DNA of 64,000 bases from assembly GCA_029983505.1 (NCBI GenBank), contig JASBZK010000001.1, positions 52,458 to 116,457 of the forward strand, written 5' to 3'. The DNA comes from Porphyromonas sp. (GTDB taxonomy: Bacteria; Bacteroidota; Bacteroidia; Bacteroidales; Porphyromonadaceae). Positions 33,842 through 42,398 of the stretch are shown piece after piece; the stretch's first letter is position 1, and every line of letters begins with the position of its first letter. The notes beneath the pieces were generated by a model. The model worked only from the letters and a program-made list of their open reading frames with translations. It did not search any database and was not told the DNA's origin. Position numbers and translations under genes: made by a program.

Positions 33842-33851
33842 GTACGTAGAG
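33842..33851. repeat. single half site of the palindromic repeat
   Basis: Only a left-arm remnant (TTGGTACGTAG, about 33839-33849) is present; no opposing arm was found. It probably represents a decayed copy. Confidence 0.35.
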
Positions 33852-33864
33852 GCGGTATAATGCA

Positions 33865-33897
33865 GAAAGACTCAACCGCCACGGTGCTGCGGTTGAG
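33865..33897 (-). terminator. terminator of methyltransferase gene
   Basis: Minus strand CTCAACCGC / GCGGTTGAG stem with a 9-base loop, followed by TCTTTCTGC. About 105 bp beyond the stop codon. Confidence 0.6.
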
Positions 33898-34002
33898 CCT
33901 TATCTGTCGTCTATTCTGGGACTTTATCGGATGGGAGTAGTTTTCTTGTCGGGACGCGTGACAGTGTCCTATATCGCAGAGAAAGTTCTCTTCTTTGAAA
34001 CA

Positions 34003-34824
34003 TCAGACAATATCCAATCGGATAACCCTCTGATTGAAGTTCCGGTAGAAAAAAGGAATTTTGTAGAGAATGCGCCAGACCGAAGGAAATCGACCCTTTT
34101 CGTAGTCACTCAGATTGAGGGTCTTACGAATCTTGATTTTGGGGTGCCATTTCTCCATCTCTTTCGTATGACGTACGGACCACAGGAATTCGACTTCGCT
34201 GTCTATTTTGGAGAGAGCGTCGTGTTGCTTGGAATGCCCTACAGCCTTGTATGGGATCATATCGAAGAGTACCACAGCGGACTCCAGCTGGTTGCACAAT
34301 TCGATGAAGAACGCTTTGACCTCGTCAGGAGAGAAGTACATAAGCACGCCTTCTATGATAATGCAAACGGGAGTTTTGTGTTTTTTGACAGTGTCTATCC
34401 AGCCGTAGTCAAACATCGAGGCTTCAATATAGCTGTGACGGTTGCTTTCTGGCAAGAATTGTCTCCTCAATTTTATGACATCCGGGAGATCCAAATCGTA
34501 CCAATGAGTGATCCCGTAACGTTGAATCCTTTCGTATCTGGCATCAAGTCCGACCCCCAATTCTATCACTGTGGCATCGGGGTTGGAATCGAGAAACTCG
34601 ATCACCTCTTTGTCTATTAGCGAGGCTCTGAGACAACATCCGGCTTGCGATATCTTTGAGGTTTTCAGTTTCGAGAAATCGTACTCGATTTTCTCTAAGA
34701 TTTCTGTCGCCTTTTCGTCCCTGAGAAAGCCGTTTTTACGGTCTGTTTCTGTCGCTTTCGCCCACAAAGGTATCAGCAACGTCTCCGAAACATTGGTTAG
34801 ACCGGTCTTGATTTTGTTTTCCAT
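34003..34824 (-). CDS. LCM-type SAM-dependent O-methyltransferase
   Basis: 273 residues of the leucine carboxyl methyltransferase family (PPM1/Tcmp-like). SAM site VIELGVGLDARYERI (in place of the usual GxGxDxR), acidic loop YDLDLPDVIKLRRQF, and the hallmark IIEGVLMYF with ALSKIDSEVEFLWS downstream. In other Bacteroidetes such genes often methylate small carboxylic or phenolic compounds, but the substrate here is unknown. It reads as A+T-richer than the genes on both sides and has its own promoter and terminator, so it may be a transferred single-gene cassette. Confidence 0.88.
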   Translation of the reverse strand: MENKIKTGLTNVSETLLIPLWAKATETDRKNGFLRDEKATEILEKIEYDFSKLKTSKISQAGCCLRASLIDKEVIEFLDSNPDATVIELGVGLDARYERIQRYGITHWYDLDLPDVIKLRRQFLPESNRHSYIEASMFDYGWIDTVKKHKTPVCIIIEGVLMYFSPDEVKAFFIELCNQLESAVVLFDMIPYKAVGHSKQHDALSKIDSEVEFLWSVRHTKEMEKWHPKIKIRKTLNLSDYEKGRFPSVWRILYKIPFFYRNFNQRVIRLDIV

Positions 34825-34871
34825 TTTTTAGATATTTCTTTACGTGTGTCCTTCGTCCTAATCTGTTTGGG

Positions 34872-34879
34872 CAAAGGTA
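34872..34879 (-). promoter_or_regulatory. methyltransferase gene -7 element
   Basis: Minus strand TACCTTTG, 48 bp before the start codon. Confidence 0.55.
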
Positions 34880-34958
34880 TCAAGGCAAATTTGTACGAGA
34901 AATACCTAATAGTAGGGAAAACATCTGTTTGGGAGAGAGGAGAAAGTAGAACGAACGC

Positions 34959-37112
34959 CTACTTGAGGAAGTCGTCGAAGTAACGGGTGACGTGCATCAT
35001 AAGGTGGACGCGGTCTTTGCCGATGACGTTGTGGGGGTGATTGGGGTAGACGAGATAGTCGGGCAGAGTGCGTGCTTCGATGGCGGCGTTGAGGAAGTCT
35101 TGGGAGTTTTGCCAAACGACGACGGGGTCTATGGCGCCGTGAATGAGGAGGAGGCGCCCTTTGAGGTTTTTGGCTTTCCTTGTGAGGTCTGCATTTTGGT
35201 ACCCTTCGGGGTTTTCTTCCGGAGTGTCCATATAGCGCTCGCCGTACATTACTTCGTACAGCCTCCAGTCAATGACGGGACCGCCCGCGACCCCGACTTT
35301 GAAGGTCTCGGGGTATGTGGTGATGAGGTTTGTGGTCATAAAGCCTCCGAAGCTCCAGCCGTGTACGCCGATCTTGTCCGCATCCACGTAAGGAAGGCTC
35401 TTGAGGAACTTGATGCCCGTCATCTGGTCTGCCATCTCGTACTTGCCGAGATTGCGGTGGACGATGCTCTCGAATCCGAAGCCGCGGTTTGCGGAGCCGC
35501 GGTTGTCGAGCGTGAAGACGAGGTAGCCTTTTTCCGCCATATAGTTGTCCCAGTTGTGTCTGAGGCTGTTCCAAGAGTTGGTGACGAGCTGCGCGTGGGG
35601 ACCTCCGTAGACGTAGACGATGACGGGGTATTTCTTGCCCTTCTCGAGCTTCGCTGGTTTGGTGAGCTTGTAGTAGAGGTCTGTCACGCCGTCGTCGGCT
35701 TTAAGGACCCCGAGCTCGACAGAAGGTCGTAGGGAGAGGTCTTCGGAAAGGTTGCTTTTGGCAAAAACGGTGGTGACGGGCTTGGCTCCAAGTTCGATGA
35801 CCGAGTAAACCCCGGGTGTGTCAAGATTGGAAAAAGCATCGTAGGCGTAGGCGAAATCGTTGGAGACCGTCACGCGGTGGGTGCCCTCTCCCGTGGTAAG
35901 CCTTTCGGTGGCGCCGTCGCTAAGCCGGACACGGTAGAGATTCTCACACCGAGGGTCTTCGGCGTTAGAAGTGTAGTAGGCGTACCGACCTTTCGGATCC
36001 AAGCCGAGGAAGCGCGTCACTTCGCCGTTGGAGACGCGGGTAAGGGGGCGGACAAGCTTGCCCGTCACGTCATAGAGGTAGAGGTTATTGAAGCCGTCTT
36101 TCCGGCTGAGACGGACGAACTGCCGCTCCGCTCCGGGGACAAATGCGATGGGCTGCTGAGGCTCGATATAGCGCTCGTTCGTCTCGCGGAGGACGGTTTG
36201 GACGGGCTTGCCGCTTTGGATGTCGTAAGCTGTGAGCCTATCCTCCGCTTGATCGCGCGTCACTTCGTCGATGTAGAGGCGCTTTTCGTCCGGTGCCCAA
36301 GAGAGATTGGTGAAGTAGCGGTCAAAAGGTGCGCCCGTCTCGAGGTACCGGATGCTGCCGTCACGGGTGTCGAAGATACCGACGGTCGTCTTCTGAGACG
36401 CGCCGCCTGCCATCGGATATTTCTCCGGAGCAATCTTGGCGATGGGGCGCTCCATGTGTACGATGGGGTAGGCGGCTACTTCGCTTTGGTCGATGCGGTA
36501 AAAGGCGAAATAACGCCCGGAGGGGGAGAAAAAGATGCCGCGGTCGGTGCCGAATTCGTTGCGCGCTGCACTCTGACCGTAGACGAGGTCAAGGGAGCCG
36601 TCCGTGGTGACGGGGACAGGCTCGGTCTCGCCTTTGCGGAGGAGGGCGATGTTTTGCCCGTCAAGGAGTACGAGGCAGTCCCCGGTGGGGCTTATTTTGG
36701 CATCCGACCATTTGGTGCGGTCATACTCGTAGGTGGTGAGGGCTTTGGTCTCGGCGTCAAGGAGGTAAAGCCTATTGCCGGAGTAAGCGGAGAGGAGGGT
36801 ACCTTTTTCTGCAGGGACGAAAGGAGGAAGATTCCGGAGCAGGGCTCCGCTCATCTTTTGCCACTCGGAAGCTTCGAGGAAAGGCTCCGTCCTGCCGTCC
36901 GCTTTCATAAGGTCGATGCGGTCGGCGTTGTAGACCAAAAGTCCGCCGGAGACGGCACCGAGGATTCTCGGCGCCTGAGGGTGCTTCTCTTGCCAAGTGC
37001 GTCCGCCGGGTATCACGTCGTCAAGCGTGAGCGGCGTGACACTCTGGGCGTGAAGAAGGACGGAAAAGAGGGACATAACGGCGAGAACGGGAATGAGCTT
37101 TTTTCGATACAT
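34959..37112 (-). CDS. ptpA: prolyl tripeptidyl peptidase (S9 family, PtpA-like)
   Basis: 717 residues with a signal peptide (MYRKKLIPVLAVMSLFSVLLHA). An eight-bladed propeller (about 40-460) and an alpha/beta-hydrolase domain follow. The triad is Ser587 (GWSFGG), Asp662 (HGAIDPVV) and His694 (NHPHNVIG). The spacing (75 and 32 residues) equals that of Porphyromonas gingivalis PtpA as I recall it (Ser603, Asp678, His710), and VGVAGGPVIDW, MYGERY and EENPEG also match that enzyme closely. It removes tripeptides ending in Pro from peptide N-termini in the periplasm and so feeds a peptide-fermenting organism. Last gene of the def-TPR-cmk-ispH run (29 bp behind ispH). Confidence 0.92.
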   Translation of the reverse strand: MYRKKLIPVLAVMSLFSVLLHAQSVTPLTLDDVIPGGRTWQEKHPQAPRILGAVSGGLLVYNADRIDLMKADGRTEPFLEASEWQKMSGALLRNLPPFVPAEKGTLLSAYSGNRLYLLDAETKALTTYEYDRTKWSDAKISPTGDCLVLLDGQNIALLRKGETEPVPVTTDGSLDLVYGQSAARNEFGTDRGIFFSPSGRYFAFYRIDQSEVAAYPIVHMERPIAKIAPEKYPMAGGASQKTTVGIFDTRDGSIRYLETGAPFDRYFTNLSWAPDEKRLYIDEVTRDQAEDRLTAYDIQSGKPVQTVLRETNERYIEPQQPIAFVPGAERQFVRLSRKDGFNNLYLYDVTGKLVRPLTRVSNGEVTRFLGLDPKGRYAYYTSNAEDPRCENLYRVRLSDGATERLTTGEGTHRVTVSNDFAYAYDAFSNLDTPGVYSVIELGAKPVTTVFAKSNLSEDLSLRPSVELGVLKADDGVTDLYYKLTKPAKLEKGKKYPVIVYVYGGPHAQLVTNSWNSLRHNWDNYMAEKGYLVFTLDNRGSANRGFGFESIVHRNLGKYEMADQMTGIKFLKSLPYVDADKIGVHGWSFGGFMTTNLITTYPETFKVGVAGGPVIDWRLYEVMYGERYMDTPEENPEGYQNADLTRKAKNLKGRLLLIHGAIDPVVVWQNSQDFLNAAIEARTLPDYLVYPNHPHNVIGKDRVHLMMHVTRYFDDFLK

Positions 37113-37141
37113 AGTACGGTTATGGGGTTTATGATGGGGGG

Positions 37142-38014
37142 TCAGGGGTTAAGGAGACGGACTTTTTCGGCCACGGCTTCCATCAACCACATCGGCGTGG
37201 ATGTGGCGCCCGAGATGCCTACGGTACGGACGCCGGGAGGAAGCGGCTCTGTGATGTCGTCCGGCGTCTCTATGAACTCGGTCCGGGGATTAGCCCCCTT
37301 CGCCGTCTCGTAGAGTACGCGTCCGTTCGACGAGTTTTTCCCGGCGATGAAGTAGACGAAGTCCTTCCGGCGGGCAAAGTCGATGAGGTCGGGGATGCGG
37401 TTTGCGACCTGCCGGCAGATCGTGTCGTATGCTTCAAAAGGTACGCCGGGGTGCATTTTGGAGCGAATCTCGGAGGAGAGCGCCGCGAAGTGGTCACGGT
37501 CTTTCGTCGTCTGGCTGAAGAGATAGACGGGACGGGCGAAGTCGATGAGGGCGTCAATCTGCTCTATGGACGAGATGACGATGGCACTCCCACCGGTTTG
37601 ACCGACGAGCCCGTTGACTTCGGCGTGTCCCTCCTTGCCATAGATGACGATTTGCGCTCCGGTCTCGAGCGTCTCGGCGTAAATCTTGCGGATCCTTTTC
37701 TGCAGGGTCAGGACGACGGGACAAGTGGCATCGATGACGTTAATCCCGCGGTCCTTCGCGAGATCGTAGACCCAAGGGGCTTCCCCGTGTGCCCTAAAGA
37801 GTACCGTCTCTCCCGCTCCGAGTGTCCGGAGACGCTCGTAGTCTATGGGTTCGAGACCTTTGTCCGAGAGCCGCTTCACTTCCTCATGGTTGTGGACGAT
37901 TTCTCCGAGGGAGAAGAGACTTTTCTCCTTTCGAAGGTGCTCCTCGGCGTGCTTGATGGCATTTACGACGCCGAAACAGAAGCCCGAGGATTTGCTGATC
38001 TCAATCTCGACCAT
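37142..38014 (-). CDS. ispH: 4-hydroxy-3-methylbut-2-enyl diphosphate reductase
   Basis: 290 residues. It makes IPP and DMAPP in the last step of the MEP pathway. The three iron-sulfur cysteines are Cys13 (SGFCFGV), Cys98 (DATCPVV) and Cys200 (DTICRQVANR). Substrate-binding SSNGRVLYE and GATSTP (usually GASTP) are present. It overlaps cmk by 14 bp. Confidence 0.97.
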   Translation of the reverse strand: MVEIEISKSSGFCFGVVNAIKHAEEHLRKEKSLFSLGEIVHNHEEVKRLSDKGLEPIDYERLRTLGAGETVLFRAHGEAPWVYDLAKDRGINVIDATCPVVLTLQKRIRKIYAETLETGAQIVIYGKEGHAEVNGLVGQTGGSAIVISSIEQIDALIDFARPVYLFSQTTKDRDHFAALSSEIRSKMHPGVPFEAYDTICRQVANRIPDLIDFARRKDFVYFIAGKNSSNGRVLYETAKGANPRTEFIETPDDITEPLPPGVRTVGISGATSTPMWLMEAVAEKVRLLNP

Positions 38015-38702
38015 TTTTCGCTATGGTTTCCTCCGCCCAGCGAAGCACTATGGCGTTTTGCTCCTCACGGGTCAAGTCCGAGTTGTCGAGCAGGCGGGAG
38101 TCGCCGGCTTGACGGAGTGGCGAGACTTCGCGGGTGGAGTCTATGTGGTCTCTGGTCTTGAGGTTCTCGATGATTTCGTCCTGAGTGACTTTTTTGCCTT
38201 TGGCGATCATCTCGTCGTACCTCCTACGGGCTCGGACTTCTGGGCGGGAGGTCATAAAGATCTTCAGCTCTGCGTCCGGGAGGACGGTGGTCCCCACATC
38301 GCGGCCATCCATCACCACGCCCTTAGCCTTGGCCATAGCCTGCTGTCGGGCGACGAGGAAGGTGCGTACTTCGGGGACGGCACTCACGGGACTGACGAAG
38401 CTCGAGACCCACATCCCGCGGATCTCGCTCTCCACGTCCCGACCGTTGAGGAATAGGTGCTGACCGTCTGCTGTCCGCCGGAAGTCGAGGTTGATTTCTT
38501 CCAGGGCTTTTTTGACGGCTCGGAGGTCGTTTTCGCCTTCGTCCCACAGACCCTTTTCGAGGAGGAAGAGGGTGACTCCGCGGTACATGGCTCCGGTGTC
38601 GATATAGGTGTAGCCGAGGGCGCGGGCGAGTTCTTTGGCGATGGTACTTTTGCCCGTGGACGAGTAGCCGTCGATGGCTATGTTTATCTTGGATTCGTTC
38701 AT
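38001..38702 (-). CDS. cmk: cytidylate kinase
   Basis: 233 residues. The P-loop is AIDGYSSTGKSTIAKELARAL (GYSSTGKST in place of GPAGSGKST), followed by YIDTGAMYRGV, VMDGRDVGTTVLPDAELKIF and ARRRYDE. It phosphorylates CMP and dCMP. Located between the TPR gene (2 bp) and ispH (overlap), so it is translationally coupled to both. Confidence 0.96.
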   Translation of the reverse strand: MNESKINIAIDGYSSTGKSTIAKELARALGYTYIDTGAMYRGVTLFLLEKGLWDEGENDLRAVKKALEEINLDFRRTADGQHLFLNGRDVESEIRGMWVSSFVSPVSAVPEVRTFLVARQQAMAKAKGVVMDGRDVGTTVLPDAELKIFMTSRPEVRARRRYDEMIAKGKKVTQDEIIENLKTRDHIDSTREVSPLRQAGDSRLLDNSDLTREEQNAIVLRWAEETIAKNGRD

Positions 38703-38704
38703 GT

Positions 38705-40723
38705 TTACTGCATGCGTTTGATGACGCTATAGGCTTCGTAGATGCCGAGAGCTCCTGCGCGGCTCATACTTGCGTCGGCCCGGGCTTTGTCTCCGAGGGC
38801 GTACTGCGAGAGTCCGAGGTTATAGTAGGCGACGCCCATATCCGGGGTGCGCTCTATCGCTTTCTCGAAGTAAGTGGCGGCGTCCGCATAGCGCCCCACG
38901 GAGTAGAGGACGTACCCGATGTTGTAGAGCGCCGGGGCGTAGTCCGGGACGAGCTCGAGTACTTTTTCGAAGTCGCTGATGGAGGCTTGGGAGATGCCCT
39001 TACGGCGTACGAGGTCGGCTTCGCCCAGCTCCTTGCCGTCCTGACTTGCGAGGTAATTCATAAAGCGGGATACGCCTCTCTGGAAAAAGGCGGCTGCATC
39101 CGAGGGGTCGTCCTCCACTGCGTCGGAAAATGCCGACACCGAAGCTTCGAAGTCTTTTACGGTCACGAGAGCCATCCCTTGGTCAAAGGAGGTGCCGCGT
39201 TTCTTTTGGATCTCTTCGAGGTGCTCCCGGCTCTGTAGCTCGTTCAGCTCGGGCACCTGCCAGACCACGAATATCTGTCTACCCTCTTTCTTTTTGAAAA
39301 GGGCATCGATGAAAGCCTGCTTGGGGACGAAACGCAGTTGGCCTTCGGTTTGGACGTAGTAGGAGAGACGGTACATTCCCTGGGGCATCACGGCAGACTG
39401 TCTGTCCTGTACCCGACCGCGGATGGAGCCTTCCGCACCCTCTTCGTAGCGCTCGGTGTACCCTTTGGCACGGCTGTTGGTGACGAGCTGACGGAACTTC
39501 CTGATGTTCTCGTCCCTTTCGTCACGCACCGCGAGCGTGGCGGAGTCAGGAGTCAGTTCCCTCTCGAGGTCTTCTTGAAGCTCCTGCAAGGCCTTGGCTT
39601 CGTTGGCAGACCCCTTGTCGTAGACCATCTTGGAGGCTTGGTAGAGGTCTTTGCGGGCGTTGTAGTCCTGCCCCAAGAGCTGATAGGCGTTGGAGCGCTC
39701 GGCGTAGGCGGGGACAAAAGTGGGGTACCGCTTGATGATTTTGTCGAGGTCGCTCTTGGCGAGGTTCGGATCTCCGACCAAGTTGGAGAGGATGGCGCGG
39801 TTGAAGATGGCGAAATAGTTATTGGGATCCTCCCGCACGACCATATTTAGGTCTTCGAGGGCGCCGTTGAGTTCGCCCACTTGGGTCCTCAGGAGTGCGC
39901 GGTTGTACCGGGCAAGGAGGCTCGAGGGATCGAGATCCACGGCCTTGGTGTAGTCCTCCATGGCTCCGCGGATGTTATTCTGCTTGTACCGCATCAAGGC
40001 ACGGTTCACGAAGAGGCGCGACTCTCTCGGCACCTCTTTGATGGCTTTGGAGATGAGTTTCTCGGCATCGGCGTAGCGGGCGCGGTTGTACTCTATCTCG
40101 GCAAGCGAGAGGTAGGCTCCGGTGAGGGAGGCGTCCTTGGTGAGTGCTTTCTCGAAAAGCTTCTTTGCGCCGATGGTGTCTTTCTCCACCAAATGCAATC
40201 CCCCATCCAGCACGTAGCCCATGGCGTAGTCGGGGTAATAGCGCTTGAGGTGGGCTATGGTCTCTTTCGCTCTCGTGGTGTCTTTTTGGAAGATATAGAG
40301 GGCGGAGGCGTTATGAAGGGCGCCTTTGTGGTCGGGGTTGTCTCTAAGGACGACTTCGTAGTCAAGGGCGGCGAGGGAGTCTTTGCCGAGGGTGTGGCGG
40401 GTGATGCCCCTGAGGTAGTAGGCTTCGTAGATAAATGGATTGCGGCGGATGCTCTCTGAGGCGTCTTCCTCGGCTCCGAGGTAGTCGTCGAGTTGGTACT
40501 TGGCCATCGCACGATAGTAGTACGGCTCTGCGCGGGTGGAGTCGGCACGGACGGCGTTATTGAAGAGCTGTATGGCGAGGACGTAGTCCTTGAAATAAAT
40601 CGCGTTTTGACCAATCTTGATGACCTGCTCCATATCGATCTGTGCATACGCCGAAAGGGGAGCCAGTAGCGCCGGCACCGTGAGGAGCAGAATGCCGAAG
40701 ATCGTGCGGAGCAGTCTTTTCAT
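38705..40723 (-). CDS. exported TPR-repeat protein
   Basis: 672 residues with a signal peptide (to about residue 27, LSAYAQ). About ten TPR units cover residues 30-390 (e.g. AEPYYYRAMAKYQLDDYLGAEEDASES, SLLARYNRALLRTQVGELNGALEDLNMV). A charged helical segment (about 390-430) is followed by a non-TPR patch (about 430-500). A second set of TPRs at 520-670 ends ARADASMSRAGALGIYEAYSVIKRM. Likely a periplasmic or outer-membrane scaffold. It follows def by 21 bp and leads into cmk-ispH-ptpA. Partner unknown. Confidence 0.86.
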   Translation of the reverse strand: MKRLLRTIFGILLLTVPALLAPLSAYAQIDMEQVIKIGQNAIYFKDYVLAIQLFNNAVRADSTRAEPYYYRAMAKYQLDDYLGAEEDASESIRRNPFIYEAYYLRGITRHTLGKDSLAALDYEVVLRDNPDHKGALHNASALYIFQKDTTRAKETIAHLKRYYPDYAMGYVLDGGLHLVEKDTIGAKKLFEKALTKDASLTGAYLSLAEIEYNRARYADAEKLISKAIKEVPRESRLFVNRALMRYKQNNIRGAMEDYTKAVDLDPSSLLARYNRALLRTQVGELNGALEDLNMVVREDPNNYFAIFNRAILSNLVGDPNLAKSDLDKIIKRYPTFVPAYAERSNAYQLLGQDYNARKDLYQASKMVYDKGSANEAKALQELQEDLERELTPDSATLAVRDERDENIRKFRQLVTNSRAKGYTERYEEGAEGSIRGRVQDRQSAVMPQGMYRLSYYVQTEGQLRFVPKQAFIDALFKKKEGRQIFVVWQVPELNELQSREHLEEIQKKRGTSFDQGMALVTVKDFEASVSAFSDAVEDDPSDAAAFFQRGVSRFMNYLASQDGKELGEADLVRRKGISQASISDFEKVLELVPDYAPALYNIGYVLYSVGRYADAATYFEKAIERTPDMGVAYYNLGLSQYALGDKARADASMSRAGALGIYEAYSVIKRMQ

Positions 40724-40744
40724 CTTCGGGAGTGGTAATAAGAT

Positions 40745-41302
40745 TTATTTGTTGGAAACTGTTCGGTAGCTTGCGGGTACTTTCCCCTTGGAGAGCTTGC
40801 TGAGCTTCCCCTTGATCATCTGTTTGCGGAGTGGCGTGACCCGATCCGTGAAGAGGACTTCTTCGAGATGGTCAAATTCGTGTTGGAAGACTCTTGCGTT
40901 GAATCCCTCCAACCTTTCCTCGTGCCACTCTCCTTGGGGATCCTGGTAGCGTACGGAGACCCACTTGGGGCGTGTCACGCTCTCCGAGAGACCGGGGAGG
41001 GAGAGGCATCCTTCCTCCATTGTGATGGTCTCTTCGCTTGATCCGAGGATGGAGGGATTGATGAACGCCTTCTTGAAACCGGCTGTCTCGGGGAAGGTGT
41101 CTTTAAGGTCATCGGCATCGATAACGAAGAGGCGGATGCTCTTGCCTACCTGCGGAGCGGCCAGCCCCACGCCGTCGGCTTTGTACATCGTCTCGAACAT
41201 ATCGTCGATGAGCTTAGCGAGCCCCTCTTCCGTGAGCGGGTCTATCTCACGGGTCTCGTGCCGGAGCACCTCTGTGCCGTAAATGTATATCGGAAGGATC
41301 AT
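40745..41302 (-). CDS. def: peptide deformylase
   Basis: 185 residues from ATG 41302 (MILPIYIYGTEVLRHET); earlier in-frame codons run into the repeat and are not coding. Metal site motifs are GVGLAAPQVG, EEGCLSLPG and QHEFDHLE. It removes the formyl group from nascent proteins. First gene of the five-gene run to ptpA. Confidence 0.97.
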   Translation of the reverse strand: MILPIYIYGTEVLRHETREIDPLTEEGLAKLIDDMFETMYKADGVGLAAPQVGKSIRLFVIDADDLKDTFPETAGFKKAFINPSILGSSEETITMEEGCLSLPGLSESVTRPKWVSVRYQDPQGEWHEERLEGFNARVFQHEFDHLEEVLFTDRVTPLRKQMIKGKLSKLSKGKVPASYRTVSNK

Positions 41303-41362
41303 ATTTTTTCTTTCTCTACGTTTGTCTGTAAATTTAATGTCTCTTGCGGGCAGTCTTTTCCC

Positions 41363-41443
41363 GACCGTACCGGGAAACTTTTTTCGGCCTGTACCGGACA
41401 AAAATTTCGGTCCGACCAAAAGGAATGCGAGATACGGACCAAA
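41363..41443. repeat. palindromic repeat cluster, locus 11
   Basis: Hairpin at 41363-41397 (GACCGTACCGGGAAA / TTTTCGGCCTGTACCGG) followed by a second, degenerate one (AAAAATTTCGGTCCGACC / GAGATACGGACC). Located between def and ruvX. Confidence 0.7.
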
Positions 41444-41495
41444 GTTTTCCCCTCTCACGGACCCGATTCTCTGCCCCCTCCCTATCTAAAACCGC

Positions 41496-41933
41496 CTACT
41501 TGGAGCAAATATAGTCTTTTCCCGCCTTACTCTCCATAAAGTCACGGAGGATAATCACGGCACTCACTTCGTCTACAAGTCCTTTTTCTCTCCTTTTCAT
41601 CTTCGTGACGCCACTCTCGAGGATCGCTTTTTGGGCGAGTACGGAGGTGTACCGCTCATCGTATCGGACGATTTCGAGGTTGGGGAGCTTAGAGCGGATG
41701 CGCCGGATGAGTGGCTCGATGTACTTCGCACTCTCGCTCGGGGTATTGTCCGCCTGCTTCGGCTCCCCGACGACGAGTGCGTCGACGGACTCCTTTTGGA
41801 GATACGCCACGAGCCACTCGACCACTTTGGAAGTTGCGATGTAGCCCAGACCCGTGGGGATGATTTTGAGGGGATCGGTGGCGGCGAGACCGGTGCGCTT
41901 TCTGCCCACGTCCAGTGCTAAGAGACGTCCCAT
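41496..41933 (-). CDS. ruvX: pre-16S rRNA nuclease / Holliday-junction resolvase-like YqgF
   Basis: 145 residues, RNase H-like fold: MGRLLALDVGRKRTGLAATD (first Asp), LVVGEPKQADNTPSE, RYDERYTSVLAQ and VDEVSAVIILRDFM (last Asp). It matures the 16S rRNA 5' end in E. coli. It overlaps folK by 16 bp and ends the ftsX-to-ruvX block. Confidence 0.93.
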   Translation of the reverse strand: MGRLLALDVGRKRTGLAATDPLKIIPTGLGYIATSKVVEWLVAYLQKESVDALVVGEPKQADNTPSESAKYIEPLIRRIRSKLPNLEIVRYDERYTSVLAQKAILESGVTKMKRREKGLVDEVSAVIILRDFMESKAGKDYICSK

Positions 41934-42394
41934 AAGAGTTCGGATACTTTTTTCCCGGAGACCGGATCTACAGTTTCGGACGCTATTTCGGTCAGAGGCT
42001 TGAGGACAAAAAGACGCTCCCGAAACCGCGGGTGCGGCACCGTAAGCTCCGGTGTGTCCAAAATCAGATCTCCGTAGAGGATGAGGTCGATGTCGATGGG
42101 ACGGTCGGCATAAACGCCGTCCTGGCTTTTGTGCGTCCTCCCAAGCTCTCTCTCGATTTCTTGGGTTTCGGAGAGCAAACCATGCGGGGAAAGGGTCGTC
42201 TCGAGCGCTAAGGCGATATTGTAAAAAAGATGCGGACTACGGAACCCCTCAGGATCCGTCTCGAAAGTCTTGGAGACTGCAGTCACGACTCCGCATCTTT
42301 CCCCCAAAAGAGCTGCCGCACGCCCCAGAAGCGCCTCACGGTCTCCCATGTTGCTGCCGAGGGAGAGGTATGCTTTAACCTTTTGGGGCGCCAT
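41918..42394 (-). CDS. folK: HPPK, folate synthesis pyrophosphokinase
   Basis: 158 residues from ATG 42394 (MAPQKVKAYLSLGSNMGDRE). The longer frame to 42433 overlaps queA and is not preferred. Motifs are YNIALALET, RPIDIDLILYGD and VPHPRFRERLFVLKPL. It transfers pyrophosphate from ATP to 6-hydroxymethyl-dihydropterin. Confidence 0.96.
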   Translation of the reverse strand: MAPQKVKAYLSLGSNMGDREALLGRAAALLGERCGVVTAVSKTFETDPEGFRSPHLFYNIALALETTLSPHGLLSETQEIERELGRTHKSQDGVYADRPIDIDLILYGDLILDTPELTVPHPRFRERLFVLKPLTEIASETVDPVSGKKVSELLWDVS

Positions 42395-42398
42395 CCTC

